The translations under genes and the position numbers were made by a program. DNA of 64,000 nucleotides from positions 186,001-250,000 of the forward strand of contig CAVVEG010000012.1 of NCBI GenBank assembly GCA_963747255.1, written 5' to 3'. The DNA is from CAIYRG01 sp963747255. GTDB taxonomy: Bacteria; Pseudomonadota; Alphaproteobacteria; Micropepsales; Micropepsaceae. Of this stretch, positions 8,274 through 18,397 are shown piece after piece; the stretch's first letter is position 1, and every line of letters starts with the position of its first letter. A model generated the notes under the pieces. It ran no database searches, was not told the DNA's origin, and saw nothing but the letters and a program-made list of their open reading frames with translations.

Positions 8274-11200
8274 ATCTCGCCCTCTGGGCTTCACAGCACC
8301 GCCGTTCCCTCATCTTTCTGTTGCTGGTGGCGGCTGTTGCAGGTGCATTCAGCGCCCTCAGCCTGCCCGTGGCACTATTTCCCCAGGTCAGCTTTCCGCG
8401 TATCGCGATAACCGTGGATGCGGGCGACCAGCCGGCAAACCAGATGGTCATTCAGGTGACCCGGCCGGTCGAACAGGCGGTGAAAAGTGTTCCGGGCCTG
8501 CTGGAGGTGCGCTCAACCACCAGCCGCGGAACTTCAGAATTCTCCCTCAACTTCGATTGGGGCACCGACATGTCGGTGGCAACCCTGCAGGTCCAGGCCG
8601 AGATCAGCCGCATTTTGCCCAGCCTGCCACAGGGAAGCACCTTCGACATTCGCCGGATGAACACCAACGTCTTTCCCGTGGTTGCCTACAGCCTGACATC
8701 CGACAAACTGCCTCTGTTGAAAATCCGCGAAATCGCTGAAACCGAGTTGCTGCCGATCCTGTCTTCGATCAGGGGGGTGCAGCGCGTCGAGGTCGTCGGC
8801 GGAGCCCCGCGCGAGGTGCGGGTCGATGTCGATCCAGCACGGTTGGAGAGTTTCGGCCTTGCAATGGATGACGTCACCAAAGCATTGCAGGGATCCAACG
8901 TCCTTGAGTCCGTCGGGCTGGTTCAGGACCGTCACAAGCTGCTTCTGACCCTCGCCGACAACCAGCTCAAAACTGCCGAAGACGTTCGCAACATCGTCTT
9001 GCATACCGCGGCTCCGGCGGCAGCCAACGGCGCCTCCGCCGGACCTGGTGGGGCCATCTATCTGTCCAATGTGGCGCGAATTTACGAATCCGAAGCCCCC
9101 AATTACGGCATCGTCACCGCGGATGGAAAACCGGCGATCATCCTGCAGGTCAAGCAGCAGCAGGACGGCAACACCGTTCAGATGGTCAAGGAGATCAAGT
9201 CTGCCATCGCGGCCTATGCACCGAAGCTGCCGCGCGATCTGCATATCAGCAACTGGTACGATCAAAGCGAACTGATTCTCGGCTCCGCCAACAGTGTGTT
9301 CGAAGCGGTGCTGATCGGCGTGGCGCTGGCGGGACTCGTGCTGCTCGCATTCCTGCGCAATATCAAAATCACCGTCATTACCCTGATTGTCGTCCCTGCC
9401 GTATTGTCATCGACAATCCTTCTCCTGTCGGTGCTCGGCATGAGCTTCAACATCATGACGCTGGGTGGCATGGCGGCTGCGATCGGTCTGATCATCGACG
9501 ATGCCATTGTCATGATCGAGCAGATTGAGCGAAGACTGCACAGCAAGGGGGAAAAAGGTCGCGCCGAAATCCGCGCCGCGACATGGGAATTCCTCAAGCC
9601 GCTCGCCGGCTCATCCGCAGCGACGATCATCATTTTCATTCCGCTGGCCTTTCTGACGGGCGTCACCGGGGCATTCTTCAAGTCGCTCGCCCTGACGCTG
9701 GCGTCGTCGCTGATCGTTTCGTTCATGGCGGCTTTCTTCGCCATTCCGTTGCTCGCGGATTATTTCATGACCGTGAAGGAGGCCAAAACCGGCGAGCACA
9801 ATGGCCCGATCTTCCGGCGTGTGCTCTCCGGCTACCGGACTATTTTCCAGTCGCTGCTGCGCAGCCCCCCGCTGGTTCTTCCAGTGCTCGCGGGATTCCT
9901 TGCGATCGGTTATCTCGGCTACAGCCATGTCGGATCGGGATTCATGCCGGTGATGGACGAAGGGGGATTTGTCTTCGACTACATCGCCCCGGCTGGCAAT
10001 TCGCTCCAGGACACCGACAAGATGCTGCAGCAGGTCGAGAAGATTGTCCGCGCAACCCCGGAAGTGCTGACTTACTCCCGGCGCACCGGATTGCAGCTCG
10101 GTGGGGGACTGACAGAACCCAACACGGGCGATATCTTCATCCGCCTGAAGCCGCAGCCTCGCCGTCCCATTGAAGAAGTGATGAACGAGATTCGGACCAA
10201 GGCGCAGATGGCCGTTCCGGGTCTTGACATCGAAACGGCGCAGCTGATGGAAGATCTCATCGGCGATTTGACCGCCGTTCCCCAGCCCATCGAAGTGAAG
10301 ATCTTTGGCGATGATCCGAACGTTCTGCTTCAGGTCGCGCCGAAGGTTGCCAATGCGATCCAGGCCGTCCCTGGCGTCACAGAAATTGAGAGTGGCGTGA
10401 TTATCGCCGGCGATGCGCTCGATATCCATGTTGATCCGCTGAAGGCGGGCGCCGAGGGCCTCACGCCCGACGCAGTCACGAGTCAGGTCAACACCTATCT
10501 GACGGGCGCCGTGGCGACCCAACTGCGTAATGTGGACCGGAGCATTGATGTTCGCGTCACCATTCCACAGAATTTCCGCACCACACCAAATGACATTCGG
10601 GCGCTTCGTATCGAAGCGCCCGATGGCCATTACGTGTCGCTCAATCAGGTCGCGAATATCAGTCTGCTCACCGGATTACCCGAAATCACGCGCGACAATC
10701 TGAAGCCAATGGTGGCCGTCACAGCCCGCATCGTCGGACGCGATCTCGGCACAACCGCCGCCGAGGTACAGGCGCTGCTGGACAAATCCGACCTGTTCCC
10801 ACAGGGAACTTATTTCCAGATGGGTGGACTTTACGCCCAGCAACAGATCGCGTTCCGCGGTTTGATGGTCGTGCTGGGCGCTGCCTTCGCCCTGGTGTTT
10901 TTCCTGCTGCTCTATCTGTATGAGAGCGTCAAAATGGCCATCGTCATCATCGCGATGCCGCTTGGCGCGATGTCAGCGGTGTTCATCGGCCTGTGGCTGA
11001 CCGGCGTCGAGCTGAACATTTCGGCCATGATGGGAATGACCATGATTGTCGGAATCGTCACCGAAATCGCGGTGTTCTACTTCTCCGAATATGAATTGCT
11101 GACGCGGGAAGGTATGGCGCATGACCGGGCGGTGGTCGAAGCCGGCGTTAACCGGTTCCGGCCCATCGCCATGACCACGATAGCCGCAATTCTTGCGCTT

Positions 11201-11395
11201 CTGCCGCTCGCACTGGGTCTTGGGCAGGGTTCGGCCATGCAGCAGCCGCTGGCAATTGCGATTATCTCCGGTCTGATCGTGCAGATGCCGCTGGTTCTTC
11301 TGGTCATGCCGCTGGCATTCTGGCTATGGGGCCGCGCCTCCAGCCGGGAAGCCGTCGAGGAGCCGGCGTTTGGTGCGAAATTGCCCGCAGAATAA
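8270..11395 (+). CDS. RND-family efflux pump permease
   Basis: A 1041-residue proton-driven inner-membrane pump, the usual RND length, with two sets of six helices and two large periplasmic loops. Seen: TM1 near residues 13-30, PVEQAVKSVPGL in the first porter domain, TM4 with GLIIDDAIVMIEQIERR, and a C-terminal half with YLYESVKMAIVIIAMPLGAM and MTMIVGIVTEIAVFYFSEYE. The adjacent acidic pair in TM4 is the arrangement of drug/hydrophobe exporters (AcrB type); CusA-type metal pumps normally carry a single acidic residue there. I therefore favour organic substrates. The last third encodes GVNRFRPIAMTT, a conserved RND segment. Confidence 0.92.
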   Translation: MNLALWASQHRRSLIFLLLVAAVAGAFSALSLPVALFPQVSFPRIAITVDAGDQPANQMVIQVTRPVEQAVKSVPGLLEVRSTTSRGTSEFSLNFDWGTDMSVATLQVQAEISRILPSLPQGSTFDIRRMNTNVFPVVAYSLTSDKLPLLKIREIAETELLPILSSIRGVQRVEVVGGAPREVRVDVDPARLESFGLAMDDVTKALQGSNVLESVGLVQDRHKLLLTLADNQLKTAEDVRNIVLHTAAPAAANGASAGPGGAIYLSNVARIYESEAPNYGIVTADGKPAIILQVKQQQDGNTVQMVKEIKSAIAAYAPKLPRDLHISNWYDQSELILGSANSVFEAVLIGVALAGLVLLAFLRNIKITVITLIVVPAVLSSTILLLSVLGMSFNIMTLGGMAAAIGLIIDDAIVMIEQIERRLHSKGEKGRAEIRAATWEFLKPLAGSSAATIIIFIPLAFLTGVTGAFFKSLALTLASSLIVSFMAAFFAIPLLADYFMTVKEAKTGEHNGPIFRRVLSGYRTIFQSLLRSPPLVLPVLAGFLAIGYLGYSHVGSGFMPVMDEGGFVFDYIAPAGNSLQDTDKMLQQVEKIVRATPEVLTYSRRTGLQLGGGLTEPNTGDIFIRLKPQPRRPIEEVMNEIRTKAQMAVPGLDIETAQLMEDLIGDLTAVPQPIEVKIFGDDPNVLLQVAPKVANAIQAVPGVTEIESGVIIAGDALDIHVDPLKAGAEGLTPDAVTSQVNTYLTGAVATQLRNVDRSIDVRVTIPQNFRTTPNDIRALRIEAPDGHYVSLNQVANISLLTGLPEITRDNLKPMVAVTARIVGRDLGTTAAEVQALLDKSDLFPQGTYFQMGGLYAQQQIAFRGLMVVLGAAFALVFFLLLYLYESVKMAIVIIAMPLGAMSAVFIGLWLTGVELNISAMMGMTMIVGIVTEIAVFYFSEYELLTREGMAHDRAVVEAGVNRFRPIAMTTIAAILALLPLALGLGQGSAMQQPLAIAIISGLIVQMPLVLLVMPLAFWLWGRASSREAVEEPAFGAKLPAE

Positions 11396-11455
11396 AAGTT
11401 TTCGGGTATATGTTTGGATGAAGTCGACGCTTCGGATCTAAAAGGGAGGAACCCC

Positions 11456-12454
11456 GTGAAAGCGATTTCCATCGCAACCTTGATGCTTTCGGTTGGAATG
11501 GCAGCAGCCGCAATGGCTGCCGCGCCCAGTTACAAGATCGTGGACCGCATCAAAGTCCAGGATGGCGGATTCGATTATGCCACTTTCGATCCGGCAACAA
11601 ATCGCGTGTTAATGGCCCGTCCAACGCTCACGACGACCATCGACGTGAAGACCAACAAAGTCGGTGAGATCAAATCGGCCGCACGAGGCCATATCGCTCT
11701 GCCCATCCCGGGAACGCCTCTTCTGCTGGTGACGCAGCGCGCCGGCAACATCCTGCTCGTGGACGGGGCTGCGGACAAGGTTGTCGCCACGCTCAAGGGC
11801 GGCAAGAATCCCGATGGCGCGACTTACGATCCCGCAACCAAACTCGTCTTCGCAATGAACCACGACAGTGGGGATTCTACGGTGGTTGACCCCGCGGCGA
11901 AGAAGGTCGTCGCCACGATCCCGATCGGCGGCGATCTCGAATTTCCCGTGTCTGACGGGGCCGGCAAGGTCTTCGTGAACATCGAAGACAAGAACCAGAT
12001 CGCCGTGATCGACAGCAAAACAAAAAAGGTGACCACGCGCTACACGCTGAAGGACTGTGACGGTCCAACAGGCCTCGCCTATGACGCGGCGGACAAGTAT
12101 TTGATCTCCTCCTGTGACGGAACGGCCAAAGTCATTCGCGCCGACAACGGGACCGAAGTCGCATCGTTGAAAATCGCAAATCAGCCTGATGCCGTGATTT
12201 TCGATGCACAAAGAAAACTCGCCTTCGTTCCCTGCCGTACGCCCGGCGTATTGGAGGTCATCTCCTTCGCCGATCCCGCGCATCCCAGCATCGTGCAGCA
12301 TCTTCCGACTCAACTCGGCACCCGGACAGGTACGATCGATCCTGCTACAGGCCGGATTTACAGCATGGCGGCGAAGTTCGGCGCCCCGGCCGCCGCCGGT
12401 GGACGCCCGCAGGCGCTCGAATCCACATATGAAGCGCTGGTGATCGCACCCTGA
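11456..12454 (+). CDS. Secreted YVTN/YncE-type beta-propeller protein (copy 1)
   Basis: The GTG at 11456 is the best start: GGGAGGA lies 5 bases upstream and the signal peptide (KAISIATLMLSVGMAAAAMA) begins at once. An earlier in-frame ATG at 11414 would add a polar leader. About 332 residues. Repeats of the form LLLVDGAADKVVATLKGG, VVDPAAKKVVATIPIGG and AVIDSKTKKVTTRYTL are blades of a YVTN seven-bladed propeller. The family is periplasmic or secreted; roles are poorly known, including metal or ligand binding. It follows the RND gene by 60 bases and precedes a cytochrome c gene. It is paralogous to the gene at 13837. Confidence 0.8.
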   Translation: MKAISIATLMLSVGMAAAAMAAAPSYKIVDRIKVQDGGFDYATFDPATNRVLMARPTLTTTIDVKTNKVGEIKSAARGHIALPIPGTPLLLVTQRAGNILLVDGAADKVVATLKGGKNPDGATYDPATKLVFAMNHDSGDSTVVDPAAKKVVATIPIGGDLEFPVSDGAGKVFVNIEDKNQIAVIDSKTKKVTTRYTLKDCDGPTGLAYDAADKYLISSCDGTAKVIRADNGTEVASLKIANQPDAVIFDAQRKLAFVPCRTPGVLEVISFADPAHPSIVQHLPTQLGTRTGTIDPATGRIYSMAAKFGAPAAAGGRPQALESTYEALVIAP

Positions 12455-12518
12455 ACCGCGGTTCGGAAGGGAAGTGGAAGGCTTTTCCGAAGCCTTCCAC
12501 CGGCATAGGGAGGACTCG

Positions 12519-13469
12519 ATGAAGTGGTTGATTGGCGCCTCGGCGCTTGTGCTGTTGCCGATTGCCGTAATGGCAGCGGATGCACCCCCGGATTGGGCCT
12601 ATCCCGTGGCGCCCGCGAATTTTCAGGCGCCGCCGGACAATGGACAGCCGAAGCATGTACCGGGAAGCAATCTGGCGTTCACCCAAAAGGACGTCGAGAA
12701 CAGCTTCGCGCCTCCCGACTGGTTTCCCAATGAACACGCTCCAATGCCGCAACTGGTGGCGCACGGAAGAGCGCCCGTGGTGCATGCCTGTGATCAGTGT
12801 CATCTGGCGACGGGACGCGGACACCCCGAATCCGGCAATCTCGCGCATCTGCCGGTCGATTACATCGTCGAGCAGATCGGCCAATTCCGCGCCGGCCTCA
12901 GGAAGAGTTCGATTGCTCGCCGTTCGTCGAACATGATCGACTTTGCAAAAGCCCTGACCGACGACGAAGTCAGGGAGGCAGCCCAGTATTTCGCAAATAT
13001 GCCACCGGCAGTCTGGACCAAAGTCGTCGAGACGGATTCGGTTCCAAAATCATTTGTCGGCGAAGGCAATATGCGCTTCGTCGCCGAGGGCAATGCAAAA
13101 GAGCCGATCGGCCACCGCATCATCGAAGTCCCGGAGAATGAGGAAAGCGCCAAGCTCCGCGACCCGCATTCGGGATTTGTCGCCTATGTCCCAACCGGCA
13201 GCATCAAGGCCGGCGAGACGCTGGTGACCACCGGCGGCGGCGGCAAGACGATTCAGTGTACGATCTGCCACGGAGCCGATCTTAAGGGCGTTGGCAATGT
13301 GCCGGGACTTGCCGGTCGCTCCGCGATCTACATCTTCCGTCAGCTTTACGACATCCAGCATGGCACACGGACCGGAAACGCTGTCGCGTTGATGCAGCCT
13401 GTCGTGGCAAAACTGACGCAGGATGACATGATCGCGCTTGCTGCCTATATGGCCTCGCGCACGCCCTGA
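12519..13469 (+). CDS. Diheme cytochrome c, periplasmic
   Basis: The ATG at 12519 (preceded by GGGAGGA) gives 316 residues with a signal peptide (MKWLIGASALVLLPIAVMA). Two c-type heme sites are visible: CDQCH at residues 91-95 and CTICH at 247-251, each inside a cytochrome c class I-like domain. GMP-type Met ligand candidates occur in each half (for example after QYFANMPP and near VALMQPVV). This resembles two-domain cytochrome c553/c4-like electron carriers. It presumably passes electrons from a periplasmic dehydrogenase, but no such enzyme is encoded nearby. It sits between two propeller paralogues and ends at a strong terminator. Confidence 0.88.
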   Translation: MKWLIGASALVLLPIAVMAADAPPDWAYPVAPANFQAPPDNGQPKHVPGSNLAFTQKDVENSFAPPDWFPNEHAPMPQLVAHGRAPVVHACDQCHLATGRGHPESGNLAHLPVDYIVEQIGQFRAGLRKSSIARRSSNMIDFAKALTDDEVREAAQYFANMPPAVWTKVVETDSVPKSFVGEGNMRFVAEGNAKEPIGHRIIEVPENEESAKLRDPHSGFVAYVPTGSIKAGETLVTTGGGGKTIQCTICHGADLKGVGNVPGLAGRSAIYIFRQLYDIQHGTRTGNAVALMQPVVAKLTQDDMIALAAYMASRTP

Positions 13470-13494
13470 CATAGCTGAGAACGCTGCCGCAACA

Positions 13495-13527
13495 AGGGCG
13501 CATGACCTCGTCATGCGCCCTTTTTTT
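13495..13527 (+). terminator. Rho-independent terminator after cytochrome c gene
   Basis: A perfect 12-bp stem, AGGGCGCATGAC (13495-13506) and GTCATGCGCCCT (13510-13521), with a 3-base loop and a run of seven T from 13521. It lies 25 bases after the cytochrome stop and closes the upstream transcription unit. Confidence 0.93.
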
Positions 13528-13836
13528 GGTCAGCTTGCTCCCATCACGCCATTCCGTACACGGAATGATCCGTCGCCGTCCCAACTCCCCGGGACCCGCT
13601 TACAATCCGCCTGAAAACACGAAGCGATTGCTGCACCAGGATGACATTGATGCCGCTCCCCACAGGAATTTTACGGGCCTGACGGCAGAGCAATATTTTT
13701 CCAAATATAATCAATATGATAGCTGCACTTCGCGGTGTTGCCCAAAAGCCGCACTACGCCAAGCAACAACAATCCGGTAATCTGGTCGTAATGTCAGTAG
13801 GGCACACTGGGATTGTCATCAGGGGAATGACAATTC
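13528..13836. other. Intergenic region with an AT-rich promoter-like patch
   Basis: About 309 bases between the terminator and the second propeller gene. I see no convincing gene. An AT-rich patch near 13691-13722 contains a perfect TATAAT at 13706-13711, but no good -35 element at 16-18 bases upstream, so a promoter here is only a suggestion. AGGGGAATGA near 13820 is the probable ribosome-binding region for the gene at 13837. Confidence 0.4.
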
Positions 13837-14841
13837 ATGAAGACGTGTCTCGCGTTTACTTGCGCGCTGTTATTGACTTCAGCCGCGGCCGTTGCAGCCG
13901 ATGCCAATTACAGGGTTGTCGAACGTATCAAGGTGCCGGACGGTGGCTTCGATTACGCGACGTTCGATCGGGCAACCGGCCGCGTGCTGATGACACGCAC
14001 CGATTTCACGACCGCGATTGATGCAAAAACCGGCCGCGTGACGCAGCTGGACAGCGGTGCGGGACATATGGCAGTTCCCGTCCCCGGCACTTCATTGCTG
14101 GTGATCCCGCAGCGGCCGAATAACGTGCGCATCATCGATGAAGCAACCGACAAGCTGGTTGCCGATGTTCCGGCCCCGGGTGCTCCCGATGGCGCGGCGT
14201 ACGATCCGTTCTCAAAACATGTTTACGTGATGGGCCATGACGGCGGCATAGCCTCCGTTATCGATCCGGTCGCAAAAAAATCGGTCGCCGAAATTCAGGT
14301 TGGCGGCACACTGGAATTCCCGGCCTCCGACGGCCTGGGCAAGGTCTTTGTCAATGTGACATCAACTCCGGACATCGCTGTGATCGATGCAAAGAGCAAC
14401 ACGGTGACGGCGCATTACAGGCTGGAAGGCTGCAAAGGCGCTTCCGGTCTGGCCTACGCAACCCAGGCAAAGCTCCTCATTTCGTCCTGCGGCAATGGAA
14501 TGGCGAAAATTCTGGACGCCGCCACCGGCCGTGAAGTCGCTTCCATTCCGATCGCGCGCGGACCAGATGCGGTGATCTATGACCCGGTTCGACGCGTGGC
14601 CCTGATCCCCTGCGGGGGTGATGGCGTTCTTGAGGTGATTTCCGTTGCCGATGCCGCACACGTCATGAAGCTGCAAACCGTGCCGACACAGGCCGGTTCG
14701 CGTACCGGGACTCTCGATCCGCAGACCGGCCGCGTCTATCTGATGGCATCTCAACCCGATCCGGCGGGAAAACCGGGACCTGGCGGACGCGGCATTGCAC
14801 GTGTTCCGGGTACATACGAAATTCTTGTCGTTGCTCCATAA
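13837..14841 (+). CDS. Secreted YVTN/YncE-type beta-propeller protein (copy 2)
   Basis: A 334-residue paralogue of the protein at 11456, with signal peptide MKTCLAFTCALLLTSAAAVAA. Both share RIKVPDGGFDYATFD, then RVLMTRTDFTTAIDAKTGRV, a LEFPASDGLGKVFVNV blade and a C-terminal GSRTGTLDPQTGRVYLMA segment. Copy 1 has RIKVQDGGFDYATFD and GTRTGTIDPATGRIYSMA at the same places. It is periplasmic or secreted; its ligand is unknown. It starts a new unit after the terminator at 13495-13527 and is followed after 155 bases by the TonB-dependent receptor, suggesting a joint role at the cell surface. Confidence 0.8.
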   Translation: MKTCLAFTCALLLTSAAAVAADANYRVVERIKVPDGGFDYATFDRATGRVLMTRTDFTTAIDAKTGRVTQLDSGAGHMAVPVPGTSLLVIPQRPNNVRIIDEATDKLVADVPAPGAPDGAAYDPFSKHVYVMGHDGGIASVIDPVAKKSVAEIQVGGTLEFPASDGLGKVFVNVTSTPDIAVIDAKSNTVTAHYRLEGCKGASGLAYATQAKLLISSCGNGMAKILDAATGREVASIPIARGPDAVIYDPVRRVALIPCGGDGVLEVISVADAAHVMKLQTVPTQAGSRTGTLDPQTGRVYLMASQPDPAGKPGPGGRGIARVPGTYEILVVAP

Positions 14842-14996
14842 CAAAAACAGACGGGAGCAGCGAACAGTCTGTGTACTGAGTTTTGGCGCGAAGCGCCGAT
14901 GGAGCGGCGCAAGGGGTGCGTGAAAAACGCCGTGTCGAGTAGTGGGAGTGGGTAAAGCTAACCAGCAAGTGCCAGTCCGGCACATAAGGGGGAAAT

Positions 14997-17900
14997 ATGA
15001 ATCCGACGACTTCCCGTTTCGCAGTTCTCATGGGCTCTGCCTCGCTGCTGACCCTGACGAATGTGTTTGCAGCCAACGCGCAACAGGTGGCGCAGGCGCA
15101 AATGGCGCAAGCCACCCCGGAAGCCGTGCCAGAGCAGGTGCTGGTCACGGGATCGCTGATTCACGGCACCGCTGCCGTGGGCGTGCCGGTGACCAATCTC
15201 GGCGTGCAGGACTTCACCCAGAGTGGTGCGGTGACGATTGCCGATCTGTTCCGGACCGTTCCGGTAGCCAATGTCGCGCCCGGTCCGTCGGCGACAAATT
15301 CCGGCGGTCACCAGGAACGCGAAACGCGCGTCAATATCCGCGGCCTCGACCAGACCGGCCCGCGTTCATTGCTGATGATTGACGGCGTACGCTTTCCTCC
15401 GCAGGCGGACGGCCTCTGCGCAATCGACCCGTCGATCATCCCGGCGCTGGCCCTTGACCGCGTGGACATCCTCGCGGACGGCGCATCGGCAACATACGGG
15501 TCGGACGCGGTCGCGGGCGTAATCAACGTCATCCTGAAACGCAATTTCGACGGCGCCGTGACGCTGCTGCATGTGCAGGCGCCGACGGACGGAGGAGGCC
15601 TGGAATATCAGGCGTCCCAACTGTGGGGCCGGACCTGGGAAGGTGGCGACATCACCCTGACCTATGAATGGACCGACGAAGCAGCGGTAACAGGAAATAT
15701 ACATTCCACATTCACGACCACTTTCCAGCCCTGGGGACTTCAGGATCCGTTTGTCCCAATCGGGGCGGCCCAGCCCGGCGTTGTTTCCGTTGGCAATCCC
15801 ACGACCGTTCCCAAGAAGGGTGCCCCCCCGCTGGTGAACGGCACCTGCTTGAATTGCTTCTCCATCCCCACCGGCACCGGCGCAAATTGGGCGCCCGGCG
15901 CCAGTGGCGTCGGTCCGACGCTGCCGGGAAGCGCATCGACGATCAGCTGGGCCAGTCTGATGGGGCACCCTGGCGACACCAATTTCATCGATCCGCTGTC
16001 TGGCACCGGTGGTTGGGAGCAGGGCGCGCAGCAAAAGAACTCCTTCGTCATGACTGTTGACCAGCAACTGTTCCCGGGGGTGTCATTTTTCGGCGAAGGA
16101 TTTTACACCAACCGGCGGGTTGAAGACCGGCTGCCATCCTTCGGCGGTCAGGGATTGGGAAATTATCTCACATCCTGGCAAGTGCCGACGATCAATCCCT
16201 ATTACCCCGCTGGCGCTCCGGCCGGTTTGACGGTCGCATATGACCTCGCCCGTGAGCTGCCACCCAGCATTCCGGCCTGGGAAGTTTCGGAGCGCTATGA
16301 GTTCGGTCTCAACCTCGATCTGCCCTACTCCTGGTCGGGACAGATCTATGAATCGCGCAGCTATGAAGATGTGGGCTATATGCGCCACTTCCTTAGTAAG
16401 GCCGGTACGAACGCGGCACTGGGAATCCCCGGCCAGCCTGGCGCCACATATAACGCAATCGGGCAGGCGGTTAACTCCGCCACCGGCCAGCCAATTCCAT
16501 TCCTGAACATGTTCTGCGATCCGTTGGCGGTCCGGTGCAACTCACCCGCGACACTCGCCTATATCGGCGCCACGCGCAGCCAAAACGCCCGCTGGGCAAT
16601 GGAAGAAAAAGGCGCAAAGTTCGATGGGCCGCTGTTCGATCTTCCAGCCGGTCAGATCAAGGCGGCGGTTGGCGCGACTTATGAATCCGATTACGTCGTT
16701 GGCTCGAACGCCGACAACAGTGGCAGCGCCGGAAACCTGCCCATCACCCAATTCAACCAATCGGATGCCGAACCCTACCACGTCTGGGCATTCTTCGGGC
16801 AGGTGGACATCCCCGTCTTCGGCGACAACTTCAATCTTCCGCTGGTGCGTAAGCTCGATCTGGAAGGATCATGGCGCTACGACAGCTACGGTGGCAATCC
16901 GGTGCTGACGGGCATCACGCGCAACCCGAAAATCGCGTTCACCTGGCTCATCGATGAAATGGTCGGCGCCACGGTGCGTGGAAGCTGGGGAACGTCCTTC
17001 CGTTTCGCCAATGAGGGTGAGTTCTCGAATGTGCTCAGTCCGGTCGATAATTCGATCGGTTTTCCGCAGTCGGGCACAAGCGCCGTGATCTCCTGCTCCA
17101 GTGGAACGCCTGTCGCAGGCAGTACGGCCGCAGCAGTTCTATCCGCGGTCAACCCCTGTGGCAGTACACCCGGCGGCTTCTCCTATGGCGGCGGACCGGA
17201 GCCTGCGCTGCGCATCTTCCAGAACGCCCAGGGTCAGACGGTGACACGCGAAAACGGCCTGGCGCTCGGGCCGGAAAAGGCCACCAACTACAGCATCGGC
17301 ATTGAACTTGCGCCACAGATCGATTTCCTCAGAGGACTCGATCTGCAGGCAACCTGGTACAGCGTCAAGATCAATGGCGTGCTGTCGGGACAGCTGGCCG
17401 CCGGATCTACAACGGGCCTCAATGATCCGAACCAGCGTTTCCACTTCATCGTGCCCAGCGACACCGGCTGTCCGGTGGCGAACAACGCCAATCCGACGGC
17501 CTGTGCGCCGTTTGAGAAAATGGTCCTGGCGGCAATCAACGATCCTGGCCAGACTGAAGGATTTACTGCCGCCGACGCGCCAAATGTTTACTATATCAAC
17601 GATTCCGCAACCACCAATGCGGGCTTCATTCACGTCAGCGGAATCGACTTCAACGGCAGCTATGATTACGATGCGGGCGAGTTGGGCGCCTGGAATGTCG
17701 GCATCACCGGCACCTATTATCTGAACCGCTGGGATCAAAAGTCGATCGGCGGAGCGATCATCGACGACTACCATCAAAACCTCTCGCCGGCTGGTGGGGT
17801 TGCAATGAACGGCGTCGAGACACTTCCGCGGATGAACTACCGCGCCCGCATTGGCTGGAGCAACGGCCCGCTGAACGCAACAGTGTTCTGGAATCACCAG

Positions 17901-18251
17901 GACCACTATTTCGAATTTCGTGGACAAACACCGCCGAACGTCAATTTCCAGTGCACGACGTCGGGCGGCTCGATCGGCGGCGGCTCAATGCCCTGCGCGA
18001 TCAGCAATTATTCCTACATACAACCCGCCTGGGACACCATCGATCTTTCACTCGGCTACAACACGGGCGACATGCCGGCGAGCGATTACCTCAAGCGCAT
18101 CACGCTTCAGCTCACCGTGACCGACCTGATGGGCAAACATGCTGCGTTTGAGTACGGACCCACTTCGAATACCCGCAATCCCTCCGGATTCAGCATTACT
18201 ATGCCTGATTACGGCCGAGTGATCGGTCTGACGCTGATCAAGAACTGGTAG
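14997..18251 (+). CDS. TonB-dependent outer-membrane receptor
   Basis: A 1084-residue outer-membrane transporter. It has a signal sequence to about residue 28 (ending VFAANAQ) and a Gln/Ala-rich linker. The plug domain contains EQVLVTGSLI, VNIRGLDQTGPRSLLMIDGVRF, VDILADGASATYGSDAVAGVINVILK. A long 22-strand-type barrel ends PDYGRVIGLTLIKNW, an aromatic C-terminus as expected for outer-membrane insertion. The plug style is that of large receptors common in Caulobacter and sphingomonad relatives, whose ligands include complex organics as well as siderophores. The PiuC-type gene that follows often accompanies iron-siderophore receptors. Start ATG has GGGGGAAAT upstream. Confidence 0.93.
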   Translation: MNPTTSRFAVLMGSASLLTLTNVFAANAQQVAQAQMAQATPEAVPEQVLVTGSLIHGTAAVGVPVTNLGVQDFTQSGAVTIADLFRTVPVANVAPGPSATNSGGHQERETRVNIRGLDQTGPRSLLMIDGVRFPPQADGLCAIDPSIIPALALDRVDILADGASATYGSDAVAGVINVILKRNFDGAVTLLHVQAPTDGGGLEYQASQLWGRTWEGGDITLTYEWTDEAAVTGNIHSTFTTTFQPWGLQDPFVPIGAAQPGVVSVGNPTTVPKKGAPPLVNGTCLNCFSIPTGTGANWAPGASGVGPTLPGSASTISWASLMGHPGDTNFIDPLSGTGGWEQGAQQKNSFVMTVDQQLFPGVSFFGEGFYTNRRVEDRLPSFGGQGLGNYLTSWQVPTINPYYPAGAPAGLTVAYDLARELPPSIPAWEVSERYEFGLNLDLPYSWSGQIYESRSYEDVGYMRHFLSKAGTNAALGIPGQPGATYNAIGQAVNSATGQPIPFLNMFCDPLAVRCNSPATLAYIGATRSQNARWAMEEKGAKFDGPLFDLPAGQIKAAVGATYESDYVVGSNADNSGSAGNLPITQFNQSDAEPYHVWAFFGQVDIPVFGDNFNLPLVRKLDLEGSWRYDSYGGNPVLTGITRNPKIAFTWLIDEMVGATVRGSWGTSFRFANEGEFSNVLSPVDNSIGFPQSGTSAVISCSSGTPVAGSTAAAVLSAVNPCGSTPGGFSYGGGPEPALRIFQNAQGQTVTRENGLALGPEKATNYSIGIELAPQIDFLRGLDLQATWYSVKINGVLSGQLAAGSTTGLNDPNQRFHFIVPSDTGCPVANNANPTACAPFEKMVLAAINDPGQTEGFTAADAPNVYYINDSATTNAGFIHVSGIDFNGSYDYDAGELGAWNVGITGTYYLNRWDQKSIGGAIIDDYHQNLSPAGGVAMNGVETLPRMNYRARIGWSNGPLNATVFWNHQDHYFEFRGQTPPNVNFQCTTSGGSIGGGSMPCAISNYSYIQPAWDTIDLSLGYNTGDMPASDYLKRITLQLTVTDLMGKHAAFEYGPTSNTRNPSGFSITMPDYGRVIGLTLIKNW

Positions 18252-18270
18252 CCGGACGGATGTCTTGCAC

Positions 18271-18301
18271 GCCGCGGGCGAAAGCTCGCGGCGTTTTTTT
18301 G
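18271..18301 (+). terminator. Rho-independent terminator after TonB receptor gene
   Basis: CGCCGCGGGC (18271-18280) pairs with GCTCGCGGCG (18285-18294), allowing one G-T pair, around a GAAA tetraloop, followed by seven T. It lies 20 bases after the receptor stop codon. Confidence 0.93.
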
Positions 18302-18397
18302 CGGTAAGACCTCATTGGGCGGTACGGATCGACAATGGACCCAATCCCGCATTCGACCTACGATGCGCGGAGATATTGCACGCTGTAACATTCCGTC

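Noticed and set aside
13502..13780. Open frame of 92 codons on the plus strand
   Set aside because: It begins inside the terminator stem at 13495-13527, has no ribosome-binding site and shows no family motif.
14842..14996. Possible terminator or riboswitch before the TonB receptor
   Set aside because: Only short stems (for example GGCGC-GAA-GCGCC near 14885) without a T run; no recognised riboswitch core.
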